A stretch of DNA of 54,858 bases from Pseudomonadaceae bacterium (GTDB lineage: Bacteria; Pseudomonadota; Gammaproteobacteria; Pseudomonadales; Pseudomonadaceae), in NCBI GenBank assembly GCA_019745275.1, contig JAIETJ010000066.1:1-54858 (forward strand). The letters are read 5' to 3'. Of the stretch, positions 39,914 to 50,465 are shown piece by piece; within the stretch, counting starts at the first letter, position 1, and every line of letters starts with the position of its first letter. Position numbers and translations under genes: made by a program. Below the pieces are notes generated by a model. The model saw nothing but the letters and a program-made list of their open reading frames with translations. It did no database searches and had not been told where the DNA came from.

Positions 39914-42900
39914 TCAAAAGGGTTTAACGAAAGTGATCTGCGGATCGTCCATTGAGCCCTGCGCGCGATACTCAACGCTGGTCAAAGATGAAACACGGCC
40001 ACCGAACAACTTATCCGCGACAAATATGGCCCCGCCAATGGCCGGTGCACCAATCGCCAAGGCAGCTAACGGCAAGTTACTGGCCAGCGGTAAGGTCACC
40101 CGAATGCTGGTATCTAGTGTTTGCTGGCGCAAATTAACCTTACCGTCGACCACTATGGTTGATGCACCGCTTAGCGTAACCGGGGTGGTCGTCACGAAGT
40201 TGCCATTAGTGCCTTGCAGCACGCCCTTGACGCTATCGAAAGCCAAGCCTTTATCGGTCAGGTCGGAGAAGTCCAAACGCAAACGGCGACCCAAGGAGTT
40301 AAAGTTAAGCAGGCCGAACACCCGTAGCGCCGCTCCCGAACCGCCTTTAACTTCTAAAAACTGGCCTTTCTTAAGGCTTACATCGAGGCTACCGCTCAGC
40401 TCGCGCATGCTAAAGGCCGCCGGTGAGCCTGGCCATTGCACATCGCTATCCACCCGAAAACTCTCACTCACCGCGCTCGGGGCGTATCCCCAAGCAGTCA
40501 ATACATCGGCCAGATCTTTACCGCCAATCCGACCTTTGAAACTGCTCTGCGTAGCGCCGGCAGCACCGTCCCAATTCAGCGCACCAGTCACCAACAACCC
40601 TTTCAAGTCGATACTCAGCTCGCTCAAGCGCACACCGGTAGGACGGGGGCGCGCCTGCACCGACCATGCGCCGAGCACCTCAGCACCGCGCAGCACTTGC
40701 GCAATCGACAGATCCACGGCCGGAATACTGCGCGGATCAACCGTTGCCAAGGGATCTAACGCTGTGGCCGTGGTGCTGACTGCAGGATCCGCCGCCGGCA
40801 ACTGCAAGCGTTGCAGCGCCGCCACTAGGGTCGCACCCGGCGCATCAGGCAGGGTCAGTTGACCAGTGACCAAATCGCTGTCGAGCTTCAGCAACCAACT
40901 GGCCGCGCCGCGCGTCAGTTGCGCATCGACGCTATTGAGTACTACGCCAAAACCCTGAAAACGCCCGATTTGCAGGGCAATACTGGCGAGCATATCGGGA
41001 CGTGCACCCGTTTGTTCTGGCAGATAACGCTTGCTTAGCGCCTGCCACGCATCCAAGTCCAGCGCACTCAGGCTGCCACGCACACCCAGCCCTTTGCGGG
41101 TCGGTAAGCTCGCCGTGCCTTTACCCAGCAACAACTCACCACGACCTTCCAGCAACGCCCCAGCCGGTGCCGCCAGCGCGAGGCTAGCAAGGTCTTCATA
41201 ACTAAACCAATAGCGACGCTCTTTACCTTGCAGGGTCATCCGCCAATCGGCGTAGCGCGCCTCGCTGGCGCTTTTACCGAAGGGTGGTGGTAGGTCGATG
41301 GCCAGCCCTTTGAGGGTTGAATCAACTTGCAACTGGCTATCATCGCCATCTAGGGTCAAACGTAAACGGTACGGTAGTTCGCCCTTGAGGGGCAGCGGCT
41401 GACTAATGGCCAGCCAGTCCGTCAGGCTCTTAAGGGCAAGTTGGCCATTGGCCTCCACGCGTGTGCGAGTGCGCCCGCGAGCGCCCTCAGCAACAATTTT
41501 GCCCCGCAGCGGCCGGCCAAAAACTTGCGCACGCACGTCCGGAGAGCTCAAACCGCTGGCACTGTTAAAGCGAAAGGCGCCTTTTAACTGCGTGAGCGAC
41601 AAGGCTGGCTCAGTGATTTTTAATTGCGCACCCTCGGTGGCAAAGTCGACCTGAACCACGGGTGGATCTTTGCCCTCCAAGGGAAGATCCAACTTTAGCT
41701 GCCCGCTCAACGGCCCCTGGCCTTGCCAGCCAGCAAAGGTTGCCTGAGTGCCTATAGGTGCCGTCTGGAGTATCTGCAAACCATCGGCGACGCTGCTTTG
41801 CAGCGCGCCATTAAGCGCCAAGCGCGTGATACCACCCTTGGTCGGCGTCGGGATATTCACCGCTACCGAAGTCAGAGTGCTGTTGAGCACCTGCCCTTGC
41901 GACACCTGCACACGCACCCCGCGCTCATCAATCAACACCGCACCCGCCGCCTTGCGCAGTTCAGGCCAGCCTGGCTGATAAGCCAGTTCGACATCGCGCA
42001 CCTTGAAATACAGGCTAATGCTGCTGGAGTTGGCCGGCGCGGTTGGCGCTAATGCGCCCTGATATTGAAAGAAACCTTCATCCACTTGGCCCGCGCGAAT
42101 CGCCGTTGTCAGCCAAGTGGCCAACTCCGGGCTAACCCCACCAGAACGGGTTGGCAAATACTTTTCGGTATAGCGCGCATCCCCTTGCTGAATGCCCACG
42201 CGCAAATCCATATAGCTGTCGGCCTCTGGAGCAAAGGGTAGGCGAATCATCATGTCACCGGCGAGCCGGCCTTCGCTGCCATCCAAACGCATATAAGCGC
42301 TGCTCAGGGTTAACTCTTGGCTGGTCAGCGTCCAGTTCAGCAGGGCATGGGCCTGCTGGTAGTGCCAGGGCTTGGCAAATAGCGCGTCAAGGTCGAGGAT
42401 AAAATCATCCGCGGCCAAGCGCAGTTCCCCGCGCCCCAGATCGCCACTAATGCTGCCGCTGATATTGCCCAACCCCGGCACCCCTTCGTAAGCGTTAACC
42501 GCTATGCGCTCGAGGTTGGCGCTAAATTGCACCTGCTGATCGGCCGGCGCTTGCGGCCGGTAAGCCAGCTGCAGGTTGCGTAAGGCACCGCGCGGGGCCA
42601 AACCATCTAGCCACCCGGTAATACTTTCCGGCAACGGTGCCAGTGCCTTGATGACGGGCGCCAGCGGGGTTAAATCGAGCCGATCGGCGCTCAACCGCCA
42701 GCGCTCTTGGCGCTCAGTATCTTCAGCCTGATACTCCAGCCCCACATGCACGTCACCCCAGCGGGTGGCGCCCAAACTGGCGGCCAAGGAATCGAGCTGC
42801 AAGGCAAAGCCACTGTCGCTGCGCTGGTAGTAGGCGTTGACGGTCATATCCGTCAGCTCTAACGGCTTGCGTTGCGCATAAGCGCCACGCAGCTGCGGCG

Positions 42901-43738
42901 CATGCACTTGAGCCACTGCCCGCTGCACAGTGCCGTTAGCCCACGACAGCCAAAATTCACCGCCCAGTTGCAGTTTGTCCGCCTGCCAACCCGCGGTCAG
43001 CGAGGCCGGCAACCAACGCGCCCAATCGCTCATCGGCGCACTCAGGTATAACTCGGCCTCAGCCTTCGCCCACTCGGCGGGATGCAAGCGGGTGCGCAAG
43101 CGCCACGCCAGCGGTTGGCCGTCGGGCAACACCAGGCGGCCATCTAAGCGCTGCCGAGTGCCAATACTGCGCAAGCTCAGGTTCACATAGGTTAGCGACA
43201 GCGGCGCCTGCCCCTGCGGCTGCAGGGTAATTTGACTGTTCAACAGCGACAGCCAGCCGACGCGCTGCAAGCCGGCCAGCAACACACCGGGGGACACCGC
43301 AGGAGTACTGCTCTCGGCCTGCGCCGGCAAACCATCTAAGTGCCACTGACCATCTACGCCCTCGCGCAAACTAATCCGCAAGCCATCGACTTGCAGGTCG
43401 GCGAGCATAATTTGCCCTGCTAACAGGCTCGCTAGCACGTCCGGAATCACCCGCACCTGCTCCAGATGCACGACGCTGGACTGCTCACCGAGGCTCACAT
43501 CATGCACCAGCAGCACCGGCGCAAAACGCTGCCAGCCGCCGCTTAAGCGACCAATACGCACCGGCATGCCCAACGCTTGCTGGGCGCGCGCCTCGACTTC
43601 GGCTTGATACTCGGCCACCAGCGGGGTCAGTTCGCGGCCGACACTGACATACAGCGCGAGCAGCATCAGCAGCAACACGGCAACGCTTAGCGCGCCCCGC
43701 AGCAGCCCCCCGAACGCGCGAGCGAGCCCGCTAATCAA
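39914..43738 (-). CDS. yhdP: YhdP family AsmA-like phospholipid-transport protein
   Basis: Very large protein of 1274 residues (TIGR02099/DUF3971). N-terminal transmembrane anchor (about 12-32, LLRGALSVAVLLLMLLALYV), then a long periplasmic beta-rich body with repeated GxLxLxxGxA-like strands and a C-terminal AsmA_2 domain (LPLASNLPLAALAIGAPA). In E. coli YhdP, TamB and YdbH are tube-like bridges for phospholipids to the outer membrane. Start codon appears to be TTG at 43738, with GAGG 9 bases upstream and 9 bases after the rng stop; no ATG is nearby. Confidence 0.92.
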   Translation of the reverse strand: MISGLARAFGGLLRGALSVAVLLLMLLALYVSVGRELTPLVAEYQAEVEARAQQALGMPVRIGRLSGGWQRFAPVLLVHDVSLGEQSSVVHLEQVRVIPDVLASLLAGQIMLADLQVDGLRISLREGVDGQWHLDGLPAQAESSTPAVSPGVLLAGLQRVGWLSLLNSQITLQPQGQAPLSLTYVNLSLRSIGTRQRLDGRLVLPDGQPLAWRLRTRLHPAEWAKAEAELYLSAPMSDWARWLPASLTAGWQADKLQLGGEFWLSWANGTVQRAVAQVHAPQLRGAYAQRKPLELTDMTVNAYYQRSDSGFALQLDSLAASLGATRWGDVHVGLEYQAEDTERQERWRLSADRLDLTPLAPVIKALAPLPESITGWLDGLAPRGALRNLQLAYRPQAPADQQVQFSANLERIAVNAYEGVPGLGNISGSISGDLGRGELRLAADDFILDLDALFAKPWHYQQAHALLNWTLTSQELTLSSAYMRLDGSEGRLAGDMMIRLPFAPEADSYMDLRVGIQQGDARYTEKYLPTRSGGVSPELATWLTTAIRAGQVDEGFFQYQGALAPTAPANSSSISLYFKVRDVELAYQPGWPELRKAAGAVLIDERGVRVQVSQGQVLNSTLTSVAVNIPTPTKGGITRLALNGALQSSVADGLQILQTAPIGTQATFAGWQGQGPLSGQLKLDLPLEGKDPPVVQVDFATEGAQLKITEPALSLTQLKGAFRFNSASGLSSPDVRAQVFGRPLRGKIVAEGARGRTRTRVEANGQLALKSLTDWLAISQPLPLKGELPYRLRLTLDGDDSQLQVDSTLKGLAIDLPPPFGKSASEARYADWRMTLQGKERRYWFSYEDLASLALAAPAGALLEGRGELLLGKGTASLPTRKGLGVRGSLSALDLDAWQALSKRYLPEQTGARPDMLASIALQIGRFQGFGVVLNSVDAQLTRGAASWLLKLDSDLVTGQLTLPDAPGATLVAALQRLQLPAADPAVSTTATALDPLATVDPRSIPAVDLSIAQVLRGAEVLGAWSVQARPRPTGVRLSELSIDLKGLLVTGALNWDGAAGATQSSFKGRIGGKDLADVLTAWGYAPSAVSESFRVDSDVQWPGSPAAFSMRELSGSLDVSLKKGQFLEVKGGSGAALRVFGLLNFNSLGRRLRLDFSDLTDKGLAFDSVKGVLQGTNGNFVTTTPVTLSGASTIVVDGKVNLRQQTLDTSIRVTLPLASNLPLAALAIGAPAIGGAIFVADKLFGGRVSSLTSVEYRAQGSMDDPQITFVKPF

Positions 43739-43747
43739 GGCTGCGCC

Positions 43748-45211
43748 TCAGAGCAGCACGACATCGTATTGCTCCTGCGAGTACATAGTCTCCACCTGAA
43801 ACTTGACGGTGCGACCGATAAAGCTTTCCAAATCGGCGACATTACCAGACTCTTCATCGAGCAAGCGGTCGATAACCTTTTGGTTGGCCAACACCAAATA
43901 AGCGCCGGCCTGATAGGCGCGGGCCTCGCGCAGAATTTCACGAAAAATTTCGTAGCAGATGGTTTCCGGGGTTTTCAGCTTGCCGCGTCCCTGACAACTG
44001 CTGCAGGGCTCACAGAGCACCTGCTCCAAGCTCTCACGGGTACGTTTACGGGTCATCTGCACCAAGCCCAGCTCGGTGATGCCGAGCATATTGGTCTTGG
44101 CGTGATCGCGTTCGAGCTGTTTTTCGAGGGTGCGCAACACTTGGCGCTGGTGCTCTTCGTCTTCCATGTCGATGAAGTCGATGATGATGATGCCGCCCAA
44201 GTTACGCAGGCGCAGTTGCCGGGCGATGGTGGTGGCCGCCTCCAAGTTAGTCTTGAAGATGGTCTCTTCCAGATTGCGATGACCGACAAAGGCGCCGGTA
44301 TTCACATCGATGGTGCTCATCGCCTCGGCGGGGTCGATGATCAAGTAGCCGCCTGACTTAAGCGGCACCTTGCGCTCCAAGGCTTTCTGCACCTCATCCT
44401 CGACACCGTACAGATCGAAAATCGGCCGCTCGCCGGGATAGTGCTCCAGCCGGCCGGCAATTTCCGGCATCAACTCATCGACGAACTGAACGATTTTCTG
44501 AAAGGTTTCCCGCGAGTCGACCCGAACTTTCTCGATCCGCGGGGTGACCAAATCACGCAGGGTGCGAAAGGCCAAACTCAAGTCTTGATAAATCACACTC
44601 GGACTAGAGGCAGTCTGCATCTGGCCACGAATGTGTTCCCACAGCCGGCGTACATAACGAATATCCATGAGGATTTCGTCGGCACCGGCGCCGTCAGCAG
44701 CGGTGCGCAAAATAAACCCACCAACCTCGGCAATCCCCTCGGCGGCGACGCATTCAGCCACCACCCGTTTGAGTCGATCACGCTCGGCTTCATCTTCGAT
44801 TTTCAGGGAAATGCCAACGTGACTGGTGCGCGGCATGTACACCAAATAACGCGAGGGAATCGACAGTTGCGTGGTTAAGCGTGCGCCCTTGCTACCGATC
44901 GGATCTTTGGTGACTTGCACCACCAAACTCTGGCCCTCGTGCACCAAGGCGCTGATGGTCTCATTGGTGCCGGTGTTGCCCTCACGACTGGCAATTTCAC
45001 CCACATGAATAAAGCCGGCGCGCTCCAGACCAATATCGACAAAGGCCGCTTGCATCCCCGGAAGCACGCGCACCACCTTGCCTTTGTAAATATTGCCGAC
45101 AATCCCGCGGCGCTGGGTGCGTTCAACGTGCACTTCCTGCAACACACCGTTTTCGACCACGGCCACGCGCGACTCCATCGGCGTGATATTGATCAGAATC
45201 TCTTCACTCAT
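43748..45211 (-). CDS. rng: Ribonuclease G
   Basis: Endoribonuclease of the RNase E/G family, 487 residues from ATG at 45211 ([18 protein letters not shown]); a GTG 12 bases earlier is possible. S1 domain about 35-125 ([16 protein letters not shown]), catalytic region with [20 protein letters not shown] and [10 protein letters not shown], and the Zn-link-like CEPCSSC. Matures the 16S rRNA 5' end and degrades some mRNAs. No RNase E-like C-terminal scaffold. Overlaps maf by 8 bases upstream. Confidence 0.96.
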   Translation of the reverse strand: MSEEILINITPMESRVAVVENGVLQEVHVERTQRRGIVGNIYKGKVVRVLPGMQAAFVDIGLERAGFIHVGEIASREGNTGTNETISALVHEGQSLVVQVTKDPIGSKGARLTTQLSIPSRYLVYMPRTSHVGISLKIEDEAERDRLKRVVAECVAAEGIAEVGGFILRTAADGAGADEILMDIRYVRRLWEHIRGQMQTASSPSVIYQDLSLAFRTLRDLVTPRIEKVRVDSRETFQKIVQFVDELMPEIAGRLEHYPGERPIFDLYGVEDEVQKALERKVPLKSGGYLIIDPAEAMSTIDVNTGAFVGHRNLEETIFKTNLEAATTIARQLRLRNLGGIIIIDFIDMEDEEHQRQVLRTLEKQLERDHAKTNMLGITELGLVQMTRKRTRESLEQVLCEPCSSCQGRGKLKTPETICYEIFREILREARAYQAGAYLVLANQKVIDRLLDEESGNVADLESFIGRTVKFQVETMYSQEQYDVVLL

Positions 45212-45824
45212 GGGCGGTTTCACTTATCGAAATGGGGTCCGGGCGCTGCCAACAAGGAATACCAAAATCAGCCAGCAATGCCGCAGTCTCGCACACTGGC
45301 AAGCCAACTACCGCCGAAAAACTACCTTCAAGACGACTGACGAATACCGCTGCCAGCCCCTGAATGGCATAACTGCCGGCTTTATCGAGCGGCTCTCCGC
45401 TGTCCCAGTAAGCGTCAATCTCAGCAGCGCTGACCCGGCGAAAGCTAACCAAGCTGCTCACCGTAAACACCTCACAGCGCGCATCACTGGCCAGGGCCAC
45501 AGCAGTGAGCACTTCGTGAGTGTTACCAGAGAGCGCGGCCAGCATCGCGTGCGCATCGGCGCGATCCAGCGGCTTACCCAGAATCTGCCCAGCCAGAATG
45601 ACACTGGTATCAGCGCCCAACACCACCGCGTCCGCGCTGTAGTCCAGCGCAGCCAAACCGGCTTGCGCCTTGGCCTGCGCTAAACGCCGAACATAATCCG
45701 TCGGCGACTCCGCCTCTTGAGGTGTTTCATCAATGCTGGTCAGTAGTGTGGTGAACGGCACACCGATCTGCGTGAGCAACTCACGCCGGCGTGGCGAGCC
45801 TGAGGCAAGAAACAAGCGAGCCAT
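45204..45824 (-). CDS. maf: Maf family nucleoside triphosphate pyrophosphatase (YhdE-like)
   Basis: House-cleaning enzyme of 206 residues hydrolysing dTTP, UTP and modified pyrimidine triphosphates. Family signature [12 protein letters not shown] at 6-17, [16 protein letters not shown] (about 69-84) and [23 protein letters not shown]. The mre-maf-rng-yhdP-tldD order is ancestral in gammaproteobacteria; here an extra gene (46062-47171) breaks it upstream. Confidence 0.94.
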   Translation of the reverse strand: MARLFLASGSPRRRELLTQIGVPFTTLLTSIDETPQEAESPTDYVRRLAQAKAQAGLAALDYSADAVVLGADTSVILAGQILGKPLDRADAHAMLAALSGNTHEVLTAVALASDARCEVFTVSSLVSFRRVSAAEIDAYWDSGEPLDKAGSYAIQGLAAVFVSRLEGSFSAVVGLPVCETAALLADFGIPCWQRPDPISISETAHE

Positions 45825-45870
45825 GAACAGTCCTTGTGGCCGGAGGGCACACCGAGAAAAATCGCCAATA

Positions 45871-45922
45871 CCGGCTGTATTAAAACTACTGCGCTCAGTT
45901 ATGCGGCGTTAAAAACAGCCGG
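45871..45922. repeat. Imperfect inverted repeat upstream of maf
   Basis: CCGGCTGTATTAA (45871-45883) and TTAAAAACAGCCGG (45909-45922) pair over at least 8 bases, enclosing CTGCGCTCAGTTATGCGGCG. Within the 237-base gap between the unknown exported protein gene and maf. Possibly a dispersed repeat; not identified. Confidence 0.4.
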
Positions 45923-45978
45923 CAACAAACCTAGGACGCAAAGATTAGTGTGACGCCCGTGCCTGCGAGCTAGCAGCA

Positions 45979-46049
45979 CGCCCCACATCCATGTGGGGCG
46001 CAAAGCAAAAACTCACCCGCAGGGAAGCTCAGTAACCGCCGCTGGCTGG
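45979..46049. repeat. Hairpin plus motif resembling part of the long repeat at the right end
   Basis: Perfect 10-bp stem CGCCCCACAT / ATGTGGGGCG (45979-45988 and 45991-46000; centre CC on +, so CATGGATG on -). Then 46032-46049 reads GTAACCGCCGCTGGCTGG, 17 of 18 bases identical to 54801-54818 and in the same orientation. The CATGGATG core is shared with two hairpins of the right-end repeat. It lies just past the stop of the unknown exported protein gene and may also serve as its terminator. Confidence 0.5.
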
Positions 46050-46061
46050 TCTAGAGGGCCT

Positions 46062-47171
46062 TTAGAACTTGAAGTTGACCTGCTTGTCCGACTCAAGATT
46101 GACCGTGCGAGTTTGCGTCACACCGTCGGAAATTACCTGCACCCGGTACACACCCTTGCCGAGCATCAACGACATTGGCGTAGCGCCCTGTAACTGCTCG
46201 TTGATCAGCACCCGATCATTAAACTTGTTGCTGCGCACACTCAAGGCATAAGACTGACTGTCACAGAGCGCCTCGGCCACCCCAAGCAGCGCGCATGGCA
46301 TGTTCTTTTTAGCCGCGATGCTAACTTCGAAGCTGATATGCGCCGCCACACTACCGTCTAACTCCATGCTCGCCTGAGTGAAGTTACTTTTGCTGCGGTA
46401 GGTAAACCAATCAGCATTTAACTTGAAATTCTCGACCTGACCACGCAAGGCTTCATCCAGCGCATGCTGATAATTGCTCATAACCAACTGACGCAAGTTG
46501 GCCCCACGATCATATTCATTCAAACAAACTGCCAAGCTCTTATTTGCCGAACAACGAAAGCTAACCGAGTCATCGAAGTTCAGGGTCTTGTCTAACAGCT
46601 GAGCAATCGCCTTGATACGCTGCTGGTCACGCGTTTTTTGCTCGAGCGCAAGACGCGCCTTAAGCTGCTGCACGCCACGATCAGCCAAGAGGAATTTCAA
46701 CTGCTGCTCGCTAAGCTTCTTTTGTGCCCCGGCCACACGCAAGCGCGCGCTGTCCTCGGCGTCAGCGGCGCTCTTGAAATCGCCCAGCAGCAGGTCCAAT
46801 CGCTCACGGCTGGCGCTGTGCGAAAAGTACTCTTCGATTTCCGTACGAATCAGTTTTTTCGAGCTGGCGGCCTGCAAGCTCGCGGCTTCGTAGGTGCTTT
46901 TTTCGGCGCTAAGAAGCTCTTCGAGGCTGGTTTTCTCCAGTGTTATGGCCTCCAGCTCGCGAATATTGCTCGCCAACTGCTCCTCACCGGTCAACACCCC
47001 CGCCACGGCGTTCTGCGTCGATGCCGCCGCTGGCGGTTCGATATTCGCTTGCGCGACCGAACTGCCCGCCAACAACAAAGTCGAGAAGGCCAAGGCACTG
47101 CCAAGCCGAGCCAAACTAAAAGCACCGGCAAACATGCGTGACGATTTTAAAACCGAAAACAAAGCATCCAT
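46062..47171 (-). CDS. Unknown exported protein with coiled coil and PEGA-like C-terminus
   Basis: I do not recognise a named family. ATG at 47171 (GGGTGA upstream) gives 369 residues; a TTG at 47225 would add 18. A signal peptide (SLARLGSALAFSTLLLAGSS, cleavage after VAQA about residue 42) precedes a long helical, charged segment rich in Glu/Lys/Gln (about 60-200, likely coiled coil), then a cysteine-containing globular part (FRCSANKSLAVC, MPCALLGVAEALC), and a C-terminal beta domain resembling PEGA (PMSLMLGKGVYRVQVISDG). Inserted between mreD and maf, with its own AT-rich promoter-like upstream region (TTGGTA then TAATTA, 47202-47225) and a hairpin after the stop. Confidence 0.8.
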   Translation of the reverse strand: MDALFSVLKSSRMFAGAFSLARLGSALAFSTLLLAGSSVAQANIEPPAAASTQNAVAGVLTGEEQLASNIRELEAITLEKTSLEELLSAEKSTYEAASLQAASSKKLIRTEIEEYFSHSASRERLDLLLGDFKSAADAEDSARLRVAGAQKKLSEQQLKFLLADRGVQQLKARLALEQKTRDQQRIKAIAQLLDKTLNFDDSVSFRCSANKSLAVCLNEYDRGANLRQLVMSNYQHALDEALRGQVENFKLNADWFTYRSKSNFTQASMELDGSVAAHISFEVSIAAKKNMPCALLGVAEALCDSQSYALSVRSNKFNDRVLINEQLQGATPMSLMLGKGVYRVQVISDGVTQTRTVNLESDKQVNFKF

Positions 47172-47298
47172 AATTGCGTCACCCCATGTGTATTTATAAT
47201 TATTATCAAGCCGTACCACTACCAAGCCGATCTATGCCAGCTTATGCGCACCTGCAGTAACCGCCCTACGCAAACCACTTCGTAAGCCTGTTAGTGCT

Positions 47299-47787
47299 CT
47301 AAGTTACCCCATAGCGCAAGCGAATGCGCCGTAGCAGCACCGACACCCAAGGCCAACACAAGGCACTAATAGGTACCGGCAGCAGGAATAACAACGTCGA
47401 GGGGCGATTGCCCACCAACACATTCAGCCAAAGCTGCACCAACTGTGCCAGACCAAACACAATCAACAACACCAAACTCTGATTCCACAGCGGCGCGACA
47501 CGCAACCGTTGCTGCAGCGTTAGCACCAAAAAGGCAATCAAGCTTAATGCCAGCGCATTTTGCCCAAGCAATGAGCCATACAACACATCGGCGGCCAAGC
47601 CCAACAACCAAGCGCTGGTCATACCCACGCGATGCGGTAACGCCAGCATCCAATAAGTGACGAACATGGCCAACCATAGCGGCCGCGCGGTATCCATAAA
47701 GTCAGGTACCGGCACCACGCTAAGCAGCAAAGCCAAAGCGAAACTAAACCAAATAACCCAAGCGTTGCGCGGACGTAAACCGACCAT
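47299..47787 (-). CDS. mreD: Rod shape-determining protein MreD
   Basis: Integral membrane protein of 162 residues with about five or six hydrophobic helices (WVIWFSFALALLLSVVPVPD, SLIAFLVLTL), part of the MreBCD-RodA-PBP2 elongasome. ATG at 47787 overlaps the mreC stop (TGATG). Ends the mreBCD cluster; the next gene on the strand is the unknown exported protein after 127 bases. Confidence 0.95.
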   Translation of the reverse strand: MVGLRPRNAWVIWFSFALALLLSVVPVPDFMDTARPLWLAMFVTYWMLALPHRVGMTSAWLLGLAADVLYGSLLGQNALALSLIAFLVLTLQQRLRVAPLWNQSLVLLIVFGLAQLVQLWLNVLVGNRPSTLLFLLPVPISALCWPWVSVLLRRIRLRYGVT

Positions 47788-48785
47788 CAGTGAGCCCCCC
47801 TTGGCGCAACGGGGTTAATCGGGGCAACCGAAGTTGGCGCAGGCGCGGTTTGCACGCTGGCCGGGGGCGCGCTAACCGCAGGCGCCGCCATAGCGGCGGC
47901 TACGCCGACTTTATCGGCGGCCTCTTGCGCCAAGGCGGCGTCATTGGCACGTTGTTCGGCGCTGCGCTTATCAGTGAACACCAGTAACACATAGCGGCTG
48001 CGGTTAAGTGCTGCAGTAGGTTCGGCGCGAATAACCGCAAATGGCTGACCAGTATCGCGATTCACCTCGCGCACCGTGGCCACCGGGTAACCGGCCGGAA
48101 AACGCTGACCAAGACCGGAGCTCACCAGCAAATCGCCTTCTTTGATATCGGCGGTATCCGCCACATGGCGCAACTCGAGGCGCTCTGGATTGCCCGTACC
48201 ACTGGCAATGGCGCGTAAACCGTTACGATTAACCTGCACCGGAATGCTATGGGTGGCATCGGTCAGCAGCAGCACTCGCGATGAGTACGGCATTACCTCA
48301 ACCACCTGGCCCATCAGTCCGCGCGCATCGAGCACTGGCTGGCCGATAAACACGCCATCTTTCTCGCCTTTATCAATCAATAAACGCTGGGTAAACGGAT
48401 TCGGATCGACACCAATTAACTCGCCCACCAACACCTGATCATCGACCAAGGATGAGGAGTTAAGCAGTTCACGCAGGCGCACGTTTTGCTCGATCAAGGT
48501 GGCTAATTTTTGCAGGCGACGCTGCATCAATAAGGCTTCGGCTTTGAGTTTTTCGTTTTCCGCGACTAATTCAGTATGGCTACTGAACTGTTGAGTGACG
48601 TTCTGCCACAGCCGTGCCGGTAAGTCCGCCACCCAATAAAACGGCGTCAAGACCAAGCCCAACTGGCTGCGTACCGGCTTTAGGGTTTCTAGGCGCGCAT
48701 CGACCAACATCAGCGTGACCGAAAGCACGGTCAGCACCAATAGGCGTGTGCCCAGCGAGGGCCCCTTGGCAAATAACGGTTTGAT
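47787..48785 (-). CDS. mreC: Rod shape-determining protein MreC (apparent ATC start)
   Basis: Bitopic protein whose periplasmic part activates PBP2. The conserved N-terminus IKPLFAKGPSLGTRLLVLTV is encoded in frame from ATC at 48783-48785, preceded by GAGGAG with a 6-base gap. Between that and the upstream in-frame stop (48831-48833) there is no ATG, GTG or TTG; downstream the first are TTG 48740 and GTG 48737, which would delete the basic leader and part of the transmembrane helix. From ATC the protein has 332 residues: TM about 14-31, coiled coil about 70-110 (ENEKLKAEALLMQRRLQKL), beta domains to about 270, Ala/Pro-rich tail. Start codon is an inference. Confidence 0.9.
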   Translation of the reverse strand: MKPLFAKGPSLGTRLLVLTVLSVTLMLVDARLETLKPVRSQLGLVLTPFYWVADLPARLWQNVTQQFSSHTELVAENEKLKAEALLMQRRLQKLATLIEQNVRLRELLNSSSLVDDQVLVGELIGVDPNPFTQRLLIDKGEKDGVFIGQPVLDARGLMGQVVEVMPYSSRVLLLTDATHSIPVQVNRNGLRAIASGTGNPERLELRHVADTADIKEGDLLVSSGLGQRFPAGYPVATVREVNRDTGQPFAVIRAEPTAALNRSRYVLLVFTDKRSAEQRANDAALAQEAADKVGVAAAMAAPAVSAPPASVQTAPAPTSVAPINPVAPRGAH

Positions 48786-48883
48786 GGCGCGCTCCTCGCA
48801 ACAGCAAGCTTCAAGCTGCCCGCGTAACGCTCAAGCAGCGCCCGCCGAGTTACAACTTGAAGCCAATGAATGGCACTCGCGGC

Positions 48884-50161
<1,278 letters not shown>

Positions 50162-50449
50162 ATGGCGCTTGAACGCTGCGACGTGGAAAAAATCGCTCAT
50201 CTGGCCCGAATTGGCCTGAATGAGGCCGATATCCCGAGTACCACCGCGACCTTGAATAACATTCTCGGCCTGATCGACCAGATGCAAGCGGTCGACACCC
50301 GCGGCATCGAGCCATTGGCCCACCCACTGGAAACCAGCCAGCGCCTGCGCGCCGACCACGTCAGCGAAGTCAACTGCCGCGAGGCTTACCAAGCCATAGC
50401 GCCGGCCGTTGAAAATGGTCTGTATTTGGTTCCACAAGTCATCGAGTAA
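50162..50449 (+). CDS. gatC: Asp-tRNA(Asn)/Glu-tRNA(Gln) amidotransferase subunit C
   Basis: Protein of 95 residues that wraps around GatA and GatB and stabilises the complex. Typical start [20 protein letters not shown] and conserved [14 protein letters not shown]. First gene of gatCAB. Confidence 0.97.
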   Translation: MALERCDVEKIAHLARIGLNEADIPSTTATLNNILGLIDQMQAVDTRGIEPLAHPLETSQRLRADHVSEVNCREAYQAIAPAVENGLYLVPQVIE

Positions 50450-50465
50450 GGGAAAGAGCCTAGCC

